From Sulfitobacter sp. OXR-159 (GTDB lineage: Bacteria; Pseudomonadota; Alphaproteobacteria; Rhodobacterales; Rhodobacteraceae), in NCBI RefSeq assembly GCF_034377145.1, contig NZ_CP139711.1, forward strand, positions 69,784 through 133,783: a stretch of DNA of 64,000 bases. The letters are read 5' to 3'. This document shows positions 26,056-33,562 of the stretch, piece after piece (the stretch's first letter is position 1; the number at the start of each line of letters is the position of its first letter). The notes beneath the pieces were generated by a model. That model was given only the letters and a program-made list of their open reading frames with translations, did not search any database and was not told the origin of the DNA. The position numbers and the translations under genes were made by a program.

Positions 26056-26496
26056 TCAGAGCTTGCCGAGGGCCCGCAGGCTCAGCTCCGTCCCGGCGCC
26101 GACGATGATGTGGTCATGCAGCGTCAGGCCGAGATACTTGCAGCCCTTCTGGATCTCCTTGGTCATGCTGAGATCGGCCTCGGACGGCGTGGGATCACCC
26201 GAAGGGTGATTGTGGATCAGGATCAGGGCGCTGGCGTTCAGCATCAGGGCGCGCTTGATCACCTCGCGCGGATAGACAGGGACATGATCGACTGTGCCGG
26301 TCGACAAAAGCTCATCGGCGATGATGCGGTTCTTGCGGTCGAGATAGAGGACATGGAACCGCTCGATCGGGCCACGCACGGTCAGAGCGCAATAGTCCAT
26401 CAGCGCCTGCCAGCTGCCGATGACCGGGTTCTGGCTAAGGTAGCGGCCGAGGATGTCGCGTGCCTCGAGAATGACGGTTTCTTCCTGGGGGGTCAT
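26056..26496 (-). CDS. RadC-family JAB/MPN domain protein
   Basis: This 146-aa protein has the RadC-type JAMM motif IHNHPSGDPTPSEAD, with a preceding Glu in PIERFHVLYLD. It lacks the helix-hairpin-helix part of full RadC, as is usual for short plasmid YeeS-like relatives. The metal-binding residues are complete. The ATG at 26496 was chosen over one 19 codons earlier. RadC-like genes are frequent in plasmid leading regions; their role is not settled. Confidence 0.9.
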   Translation of the reverse strand: MTPQEETVILEARDILGRYLSQNPVIGSWQALMDYCALTVRGPIERFHVLYLDRKNRIIADELLSTGTVDHVPVYPREVIKRALMLNASALILIHNHPSGDPTPSEADLSMTKEIQKGCKYLGLTLHDHIIVGAGTELSLRALGKL

Positions 26497-26622
26497 GGGC
26501 GTCTCGCTGAGATGCGCACGCCGACGCCCCCTGTCCTTTCGGGGCAAAGCCAACGGCGTGCATGTTGAGAAATAGCTGCAGCGACCGCCCCGGTGTCGGG
26601 CGATCGCTGCGCGGGGGCTCTG

Positions 26623-27822
26623 TCAGCCGACCCGGTCGAGCAGCTTCTTGGCGCGCCCTTCCATGTCGAGGCGGGCATCCTGCTGGGTCTTGTCGCGCGC
26701 AAGCCGCGTGATGCCCTGCACGAAGTCGAAGATACTCTCGGGCGGGCGGCCCTCTTCCATCAGCACTTTCTCGATGATTTTGCCGGACTCCGCCTTCGAG
26801 AAGCCCCGCTTGCGCAGGAAATCCGCGCGATCCTCATCGCTGCGCGCCACGATCTGCTGCCGCGCGGCCTTGATGCCGTTCACGAAGCCCTGCGGCGAGG
26901 AATTGGCAAAGCGCGTCAGCGCCGGGGCCGCCTCATGGGCAAAGCGCGAGGCGGCGTATTTCGAATGCCGGATGCGAATCTCCTGGAAATCCTCGACGCC
27001 CCACAGATTCCTGTTCTGGCACACGGCCCGCAGGTAGAAGCTCGCCATGCCAAGGGTCTTGGCTCCCACCTCCGAGTTCCAGCAGTAGAAGCCCCGAAAG
27101 TAGAGATCGGGGGAGCCGTCCGGCAGCTTGCCCGCCTCGATCGGGTTGCGATCATCGACCAGGAACAGGAAGACATCGCGATCCGAGGCATAGAGCGTGG
27201 TCGTGTCGCGGCTGATTTCTACATCGGGGTTGTAGACTCCTGTCGACCAGTCCAGCACGCCCGGCACCTTCCAGCGCGTGTCGCCGGTGCCATTGCCCGC
27301 AATGCGCTGCACCGCCTCGACCAGTTCGAAATCGTGGATGCGGCCATAGTCGGGGCCCGTCACGGCGCGCAGTTCGGTGCGGCCGTCTTCGGTCTCGAAG
27401 GTTTTGACCTGTTCGGCGCGGTGGTTGGTCAGACCATATTGCAGGTTGATGCCCGCCAGCGGCGCAGGCAGCTGCCGCAGGTAGGAGGCCGGCGCGCCGA
27501 CGATGCTGGCAAGCTGGCCGAAGGCCCAATGCGTGGGCGCGACCGGTTCTTGCGCCTTCGGCAACATCAGGTGCAACCGCTCGGGATTGTCGCGAGCGGC
27601 CTCGACCCGGATATCCGCCGTCTGCACCACGCGGCTACGGCTGCGCTCCGACCGGCCTTTCACATTGGCCCAGAGATCATCGAGCGACAGATACCGCTCG
27701 TCATCCGGCCGGTTGAACCATTCGGACGACACCCGCCCGTTCCGCTCACCCCGGCTCACATCCACTTTCCAGCCACCCGCCCGCGCCGGTGCGACCGGAT
27801 CCAGAACTTCCACAACACCCAT
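26623..27822 (-). CDS. DUF932 family protein
   Basis: This 399-aa protein has the DUF932 core: DYGRIHDFELVEAVQRI, VYNPDVEISRDTTTLYASDRDVFLFLVDD, YFRGFYCWNSEVGAKTLGMASFYLRAVCQNRNLWG. The family is widespread on phages and plasmids; relatives include phage and plasmid LGT_TIGR03299-type proteins of unknown function. The ATG at 27822 follows a GGAGGA ribosome-binding site, with a copy of the shared leader element immediately before that. Confidence 0.88.
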   Translation of the reverse strand: MGVVEVLDPVAPARAGGWKVDVSRGERNGRVSSEWFNRPDDERYLSLDDLWANVKGRSERSRSRVVQTADIRVEAARDNPERLHLMLPKAQEPVAPTHWAFGQLASIVGAPASYLRQLPAPLAGINLQYGLTNHRAEQVKTFETEDGRTELRAVTGPDYGRIHDFELVEAVQRIAGNGTGDTRWKVPGVLDWSTGVYNPDVEISRDTTTLYASDRDVFLFLVDDRNPIEAGKLPDGSPDLYFRGFYCWNSEVGAKTLGMASFYLRAVCQNRNLWGVEDFQEIRIRHSKYAASRFAHEAAPALTRFANSSPQGFVNGIKAARQQIVARSDEDRADFLRKRGFSKAESGKIIEKVLMEEGRPPESIFDFVQGITRLARDKTQQDARLDMEGRAKKLLDRVG

Positions 27823-27840
27823 CGGTATTCCTCCGTGACA

Positions 27841-27861
27841 GGCGCCGGAAGCCACTCTCCC
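27841..27861 (-). promoter_or_regulatory. Shared backbone leader element, copy 2
   Basis: This 21-bp element is identical to 44819-44839. It ends 19 bp before the DUF932 start codon and abuts the ribosome-binding site. It contains the dyad-like core CTTCCGGCGCC (minus strand). Confidence 0.6.
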
Positions 27862-27989
27862 AGCCTTTAACCTGTCGCGAAAGCAACCAGCCTTTCTCTC
27901 ACTCTAAATCGGTTTGGGAAGAGGGTGGGCGTCTGATGAACATGCGAAGGCCAGCTTGCGCTTGGCGCGAGCCGCTATTCGTGGCTTTA

Positions 27990-28854
27990 GGCTCAGGACC
28001 CATTGATCTGCTTGAGGCTATGGCGGCAGCGTGATTCAAGCTCCCAAACTGACGGGGGGAATGATGAGCAACCTTTTCTGGCTGACGGACGCACAGATGG
28101 ACCGGCTTCGGCCGTTTTTTCCCAAGAGCCATGGCAAGCGGCGGGTGGATGACCGGCGTGTTCTGAGCGGCATAATATTCATCAACCGCAACGGCTTGCG
28201 CTGGTGCGATGCCCCTGCGGAATACGGCCCGGCCAAGACGCTTTACAACCGCTGGAAACGATGGGGCGACAAGGGCATCTTCGCAAGGATGATGCACGGC
28301 CTTGCGTCGGAGGCAGCGGTTCCAAAGACGGTGATGATCGACGCGACCTATTTGAAGGCGCACCGCACGGCGAGCAGCCTGCGGGCGAAAAAGGGGGGCC
28401 CGACGACCAACGGGCGCGCGCGATCGGCCGAACCAAAGGTGGCATGAACACCAAGCTGCATGCGGTCACCGATGCCGATGGACGCCCGATCCGGTTCTTC
28501 ATGACCGCGGGCCAGGTCAGCGATTACACCGGCGCTGCGGCCCTGCTGAGCAGCTTGCCATAAGCAGATTGGCTGCTGGCCGACCGGGGCTATGACGCCG
28601 ACTGGTTCAGAGATGCGTTGAAAGACAAAGGGATAAAGCCCTGCATCCCCGGTCGGAAGTCCCGCGCCAAGCCCGTCAAATACGACAAGCGCCGCTACAA
28701 ACGCCGCAACAGGATCGAGATCATGTTCGGTCGGCTGAAGGACTGGCGCAGGGTTGCCACACGCTACGACCGATGCCCGAAGGTCTTCCTCTCCGCCATC
28801 GCCCTCGCAGCAACCGTCATGTTCTGGCTATGAAACGAGAACGAGTCCTGAGCC
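27990..28854 (+). mobile_element. IS5-family element (IS427-like), defective
   Basis: This 865-bp element has inverted repeats (GGCTCAGGAC at the left tip, its complement at the right) and flanking TA duplications at 27988-27989 and 28855-28856, typical of the IS427 group. The right end lies 8 bp from the stop of the tcmP 3' fragment. The transposase is broken by a stop codon, so the copy is probably inactive on its own. Confidence 0.85.
28064..28833 (+). pseudogene. IS5/IS427-type transposase, frameshift plus internal stop
   Basis: The gene begins MSNLFWLTDAQMDRLRPFFP. The first frame runs to 28447; a -1 shift at the A5G6 tract near 28388-28400 leads into the second frame (DDQRARAIGRTKGGMNTKLHA). 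Such a shift is normal in IS427-type elements. That second frame then hits TAA at 28561-28563, between ALLSSLP and ADWLLADRGYDADW, where relatives have a charged residue. The last part (to 28833) contains RNRIEIMFGRLKDWRR. The stop is a true inactivating change. Confidence 0.85.
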
Positions 28855-28862
28855 TAGGTCTC

Positions 28863-29970
28863 TCAGACCAAGAAGATTGCGGTATCCGGCTGGGGAACTC
28901 GCTTTCTCGGCGGAAGTTCGAAATTGATGACGCCCCGCTCCCGCATATCCAAAAGGACACTGTTCAGATGCTTGCGGCGAATTGGAACTTCCTCCATCGC
29001 CTGATTGAACATCGGGCCAGGAAATGCCCGCATTCGGCCTTTCAGGAAACTCACGATTATCTCCTCAGCCCGTTTTCTATTCGCTTTGCACCCGACGCCT
29101 TTCTGTTCCTGCTGGATCGCTGCGATGTCGGCAGAAGAGAACAAGCTGACTTGCGGGCTGTCACCTTCGCGGAGGTTGTGACGCATCACTAGTTCCTGCT
29201 TCTCGACCTTCTCTTGAACGTCGCGGAATACTTCCAACCCGGACGGGCTCTGCGTACCGAGTATTAGACGCATCTTCACTCGCTCGCGCCTCGGCACCAT
29301 GATCGAGAAATCGGGTAGATATGATGCCACTTTGTTCGAGCGCATCGCGGCCTTCATCAGGTACAGCATCTTCTGCTCGTTGCTCCAGCCGGCGGGTAGG
29401 TGCGCGAACTCATCAGCCCATGCCGCGTCCGCTAGGAACCGCCCGAAGGACGCCTCAACCTCGTGATATTCAGCATGTCGGTTGATGTGGTCCGACATGA
29501 AATTCAGCATGAACTCGCCATTCTGTTCACGCAGGAAGCGGAACACCTCTTCGTTACGAATGTTCCATCCGGTCGGGTCAATGAAGGTGAACGTGAAACC
29601 GTCAGTCAGTTTGGCGGCGATCGCATTGAGGTTGTCTTCGAATGCACCTTCGAAAACGTGTATCTCGAACCGCCCTTTCGAAGCAGCGTACTCCCGAAGG
29701 CGCGCAACCGCTTCTGGACGCTGTTCGCAGAAACAGAAGCGAATTTTCAGTCCACCGACGCCGCGCTTTTCTAGATCAGCGCGAACAGCTTCCAAAGTGT
29801 TGATTGCCTGATCGAACGACGCATCTGAATACTTAGCGTCATCAGATATGCGCCAAGGTCCGGCAAAGGCATCTACGAAATTGAACGTAGGAGAATGGCC
29901 TTGCAGCGTCTTGTATGCCGCTGCTTGGAGGTATTTCGTCAGGAACTGGTGCTTAATGAATCCTGCATTC
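28863..29970 (-). pseudogene. tcmP: tcmP (three-Cys-motif partner), 3' portion cut by IS1380
   Basis: About 365 residues of a three-Cys-motif partner protein (TcmP family) remain. Native sequence resumes near FIKHQFLTKYLQ and includes FNFVDAFAGPW, RFCFCEQRP and FTFIDPTGWN, which resemble a methyltransferase-like nucleotide-binding core. The first codons lie beyond the IS1380 element, at 31624-31678. An open frame reads from inside the insertion sequence, but the natural start is lost. TcmP genes normally sit next to a three-Cys-motif (DUF5131) gene, as here. Confidence 0.8.
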
Positions 29971-31623
29971 CCCAGGTGGCGTGTCGTTTGAGGTGAAGAT
30001 CGCCTGTATCCGATCGCTAGACAAGGATTTTCTGCCGCAAGCGGCACCTGCGGTCGCGCAGACTGCTGGATCTGGACGGATCAGACCGCGAAGCCGCTGT
30101 TTCCTTGCCCAGGGGCGGCGTTTTTCAGCGCAGCGGACAGATCTGTCCAGCCGCTTTCGTTCAGTTTGAGCGTGGATCGCGATCATGCGCATAGCGGTGG
30201 CGCTCGCAATCGGCGGATAGCGGCGAGGATGGCGCGTACCATCGTGCCGGTGACAGCGACCTCGGCCAGCTGGAAGGTGATGGTGCGGGCGTGACGGACC
30301 ACACGTGCCCCGATCTTGATCAGCTTCAGTTGCAGGCTGGTCAACGACCAGTCGGCCATGGCTTCGGGCAGCTCGATGCAGCGCAAGAAGGTGGCCAGGT
30401 TGTACGCCAGGGCGTGCAGTTGCAGCCGCACCTCATTGTCGCGGAACTTCCGGCACGACAGCCGCGTCCAGCGAAAGGCGTATTTGCCCTCTTTGATGTG
30501 CTGCTCGGCGGTGCCGCGCTGGTTGTAGAACCGCACCACCCAGTCCGGCTCCATCGGCAGGTTGGTGACGATGAAGCCGACACGCGGGAACAGTTCGCCC
30601 GGATGCCATTCGATCTTGGCGATCACCCGGCGTTCCTTGTCCCAGGACGCCGCCTGATACTCGAATTCCTCGAAGAACCGCTTGACCTTGGTCAGTGACG
30701 GCCGCCCGACAGGGCGCGTTAGCCGATGCGCGATCTTGTCCTTGAGGACCGCGTTTGCGGGCAGCCGGATGGCGTAGAAGAACCGCGCTTCTTCCAATCG
30801 CTCATAGATCGCCGGGATCGCGTAGGCAGCATCGGCCCGGAAGAACCTGCCACCAAGGTCGCGCTCCGCGTAGCGCGCAATGACGGGGTCGAGAACATCA
30901 CGCCAGCCATCGGCGCTGTGGACGTTGCCATGGCGCAGGGCGCAGCGTTCCAGCATCCCGAACTGGTTGAACAGAAAGTTGGGGTGATAGCAGCTACAGT
31001 CGAAATGGCCATTCCAGGCGGACCCTTCCTGGTCGCCATGGGTCGGGCTGACCGAGCTGTCCATGTCCAGAACGATGTACTTCAGCCCGTTACGGTCATG
31101 GAACCGGTCGATCCATTGCCCGTTCAGGTCGGCCAGCGCGGCACGGTTCCCGGCCAGAGCCAGCGTCTCGGTCTCGAACCGTCCCATCTGCGATGCCGAG
31201 GCCGCTTGTGCATCGACCGCTCTGCCGCCGACAACTTGGCGCATGACCGGATCGCAGGCGAGACGGTTGGCGTCGTTGACATCCTCGTATCCGGCCAGCC
31301 GCCCAAAGACTGATTGCCGGAACAGGCCGTCGAGCCGATGGACCGTGTTCTTGCCAGAGCGAGTATCGCGCAGCGCCGCTGACGCCAAATCGGACAACCC
31401 GAGCGCGTCATCAAGCTCGCGCATCACCAGAAGGCCGCCGTCGGAACTGAGCTGCGTGCCGCGAAATTCCAGCCGCACGCGAGGGTCGAAATCCACCCGA
31501 TCTGCCCGTTGCAAGCCCGCACCCTCTGGGTGATCCATGAAACGCGCCCCTCGCAGCCTTCAACACCATGTTTTATATAGGAAATATAATGGTCAGGACA
31601 GCGAAATCAGCGCCTTACTTGGG
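29971..31623 (-). mobile_element. IS1380-family insertion sequence
   Basis: The ends are set at the CCCAGGT tip (29971) and its imperfect complement ACTTGGG (31617-31623), giving ~1.65 kb, the usual size for IS1380. It interrupts tcmP after about 18 codons. I see no matching target duplication next to these ends, so they may be a few bases off or the copy may have been rearranged. Confidence 0.75.
30183..31538 (-). CDS. IS1380-family transposase
   Basis: This 451-aa DDE transposase is intact. It includes LSSDGGLLVMREL near the N-terminus, VLDMDSSVSPTHGDQEGSAWNGHF (written here as two family motifs, VLDMDSS and GSAWNGHF), FRADAAYAIP, and the C-terminal YNQRGTAEQHIKEGK with the catalytic Glu. 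It occupies most of the element and starts with ATG at 31538. Confidence 0.92.
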   Translation of the reverse strand: MDHPEGAGLQRADRVDFDPRVRLEFRGTQLSSDGGLLVMRELDDALGLSDLASAALRDTRSGKNTVHRLDGLFRQSVFGRLAGYEDVNDANRLACDPVMRQVVGGRAVDAQAASASQMGRFETETLALAGNRAALADLNGQWIDRFHDRNGLKYIVLDMDSSVSPTHGDQEGSAWNGHFDCSCYHPNFLFNQFGMLERCALRHGNVHSADGWRDVLDPVIARYAERDLGGRFFRADAAYAIPAIYERLEEARFFYAIRLPANAVLKDKIAHRLTRPVGRPSLTKVKRFFEEFEYQAASWDKERRVIAKIEWHPGELFPRVGFIVTNLPMEPDWVVRFYNQRGTAEQHIKEGKYAFRWTRLSCRKFRDNEVRLQLHALAYNLATFLRCIELPEAMADWSLTSLQLKLIKIGARVVRHARTITFQLAEVAVTGTMVRAILAAIRRLRAPPLCA

Positions 31624-31678
31624 AAATGTGGGTGAATGATTGTTCGCGGTCGCGGTAAAGGTCTAAATCTGCTTCCAT
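31624..31678 (-). pseudogene. tcmP: tcmP 5' fragment
   Basis: Twelve bases after the DUF5131 stop, an ATG at 31678 opens MEADLDLYRDREQSFTHIS, which matches the usual N-terminus of TcmP proteins (a YxxREQ stretch). The frame is then broken by the IS1380 end. It pairs with the 3' portion at 28863-29970, which shows that the gene was a functional neighbour of DUF5131 before the insertion. Confidence 0.72.
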
Positions 31679-31690
31679 ACGTGTCTCTCG

Positions 31691-32446
31691 CTATTGCAAT
31701 TCGGCCATGATCGCCTTCGGCACGATTTGCCACGGGAACCCGTTCCATTCTTCGCCTTCGAGCAGACGACCGCCGGATTTCGGCCGCGCACCGCCCCACT
31801 GTTTGAAGAAGAAAGCAACTTCGTATCGCTCACAGGCAACGCGCAATTCGGTCGCCCACGCCGCTTCCATCGGACGAGCGCCGGGCCCACTTTCGCCGCC
31901 GACAATCGCCCAAGCAACACTTGTCAGATCGACCTCGCCAATCGGGCCTAGCAGCGGTTCGAATGAGATGAAGCGCGCATCCGAGTTGATCTGCCGAAGG
32001 TGTTCAATCCGCCCTTTGTGTGCGGCATCCTCGACGGACACGCCAAGCCAGATATGCGACGGCACTCGCCCACCGTTGTAGCGGCGGCGCACGTAGTTGC
32101 GCATCAGTGATGAGCGCTTGGTCAGGACTTGATAGACATGCCAGTCGGCGGCCTCCATCGCATCGAACACGTGGTCGATGAACTCACGCGGAATATCCTT
32201 GTGGAACAGGTCGCTCATCGAGTTGACGAAGATCATTCGCGGCTTCTTCCACTGTGCGAGCTGCCCAAGGCGTGACGGCCATAGGCGCAAGTCGAAACCT
32301 TGTTCGTATGGATGTCCTTGAATACCGCGCCAGCGTTCAGCGAACCTTTCTGCGTAGCAATGTTCGCAGCCGGGACCGACCTTCGTGCATCCCGTCACAG
32401 GATTCCATGTCGCATCCGTCCATTCGATTTCAGATTTCTGTGCCAT
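31691..32446 (-). CDS. DUF5131 (three-Cys-motif, phage Gp37/Gp68-like) protein
   Basis: This 251-aa protein begins with EWTDATWNPVTGC and has the three-cysteine motif C20-x6-C27-x2-C30, followed by YAERFAERWRG and later FISFEPLLGP, the hallmarks of the Gp37/Gp68 (PF07505) family, which resembles radical-SAM proteins. These genes sit next to tcmP. The combined function is unknown; phage-related or nucleic-acid modification roles have been suggested by context. The gene itself looks intact, although its partner is disrupted. Confidence 0.9.
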   Translation of the reverse strand: MAQKSEIEWTDATWNPVTGCTKVGPGCEHCYAERFAERWRGIQGHPYEQGFDLRLWPSRLGQLAQWKKPRMIFVNSMSDLFHKDIPREFIDHVFDAMEAADWHVYQVLTKRSSLMRNYVRRRYNGGRVPSHIWLGVSVEDAAHKGRIEHLRQINSDARFISFEPLLGPIGEVDLTSVAWAIVGGESGPGARPMEAAWATELRVACERYEVAFFFKQWGGARPKSGGRLLEGEEWNGFPWQIVPKAIMAELQ

Positions 32447-32686
32447 CCTGCTCCACCTCTTTTTGTGGATAACTCTAATGGCATATACACAGATGAGGAA
32501 CTCCTAAGTTTGTTGAACATCGATCTACGGAAACCCGCGATGCAAACTTTCAATCTTGGAAATGTTGTAAGTTGCGTCAGCGGCAGGTCGCTAGTGGTCA
32601 ATTTGTAGAGGCGCCAGACCGGTTTGAGCCAAGATTGGCCAATCCCGGCGGGTTTCCCCGCCGGGCCTAAGGGGAAGACCCCGTTC

Positions 32687-32812
32687 TCAGAACGGGATCT
32701 CGTCGTCGCGGTCGACCAGCTCGGGGTTTTCGTTCTCGGCCGACTTCGGGCGGCTCAGGAAGTCGACCTTCTCGGCGATGATCTCGCAGCCGTAGCGGTC
32801 GTTGCCCATGCT
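32687..32812 (-). pseudogene. ssb: ssb, 3' portion cut by Tn3 transposon
   Basis: The minus-strand frame resumes after the transposon as MGNDRYGCEIIAEKVDFLSR and ends with DDEIPF, the acidic tip that in SSB proteins recruits partner enzymes. Joining it to 36497-36780 and removing one copy of the ATGCT duplication restores a continuous SSB. Downstream, 32644-32665 could form a GC hairpin but has no T-run. Confidence 0.88.
32808..32812. repeat. Tn3 target-site duplication, left copy (ATGCT)
   Basis: ATGCT lies immediately outside the left inverted repeat of the transposon. The identical pentamer lies outside the right end at 36497-36501. Tn3-family elements generate 5-bp duplications. Confidence 0.9.
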
Positions 32813-32886
32813 GGGGTCGAGTGGGGCTGAGTGCAGAAAACCCCTTTAAGGTTTCTGTTGGGTTGTTTGCGCGTTGAGACTGACGC

Positions 32887-33438
32887 TCACGGTTCGTTCG
32901 CTCCGAGATACCGATAGATTGTCGCTTTTGAGAGGCTGTAGTGTGCCATCAGATCTTTGATCAGCATTCCAGCGGTACGCTTTTTGCGTAGCTCAACGAT
33001 CTGATCTTCTGAAAGCGCGGGTCGTTTGCCGAACTGTACGCCGCGATCTTTGGCCTTCTTGATCCCATCCATCTGTCGCTCGGCGCGGATTTCGGTTTCG
33101 AACTGGCCAATGGCTCCGAGCATGTTGAACAGCAGCCGCCCGGTTGCGTCGGACGTGTCGATATTCTGATCGAGCACGACCAGATCGACACCTTTCTGTT
33201 TCAGTGTTTCAGCGATCTGGCAAAGGTGCAGTGTGGATCGCGCCAATCGGTCGATACGTGTGACAATCAGCTGGTCACCGTCGCGGACGTAATTCAGGCA
33301 TTCTTTCAGCTGAGGGCGGGCGTCCGTCGTACCACTGCGCTTCTCTTCGAAAAGCTTGTCGCAGCCATCCAGCTTTTCGCGCTGCACGTCCAGAGATTGT
33401 CCGACTGAGCTGACGCGGGCGTATCCGACTTTGGCCAT
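32887..33438 (-). CDS. tnpR: Tn3-type serine resolvase
   Basis: This 183-aa serine recombinase begins MAKVGYARVSSVGQSLDVQ, where the serine of ARVSS is catalytic. It has IVTRIDRLARSTLHL, and ends in an HTH (MAHYSLSKATIYRYL). It resolves transposition cointegrates at res. The ATG at 33438 was chosen; the open frame runs 20 codons upstream into the likely res site. It is transcribed divergently from the transposase. Confidence 0.92.
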   Translation of the reverse strand: MAKVGYARVSSVGQSLDVQREKLDGCDKLFEEKRSGTTDARPQLKECLNYVRDGDQLIVTRIDRLARSTLHLCQIAETLKQKGVDLVVLDQNIDTSDATGRLLFNMLGAIGQFETEIRAERQMDGIKKAKDRGVQFGKRPALSEDQIVELRKKRTAGMLIKDLMAHYSLSKATIYRYLGANEP

Positions 33439-33562
33439 AGTGTCTCGAATAAATTCAGAGGTCTTGCGACTGTCATATTGAGACATTGAAAAAGACATGG
33501 CAAGCGAATGGTCTCAATTTCTACAGTTTTGAAGACCCTCTCCGTATAGAAAGACGACCCTC

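Noticed and set aside
29961..31632. Target duplication for the IS1380 element
   Set aside because: Sequences next to the chosen ends (ATTC left, AAAT right on the plus strand) do not match, so I do not claim one.
32644..32665. GC hairpin after ssb as an intrinsic terminator
   Set aside because: The stem is good, but no T-run follows on the minus strand, so it is not called as a terminator.
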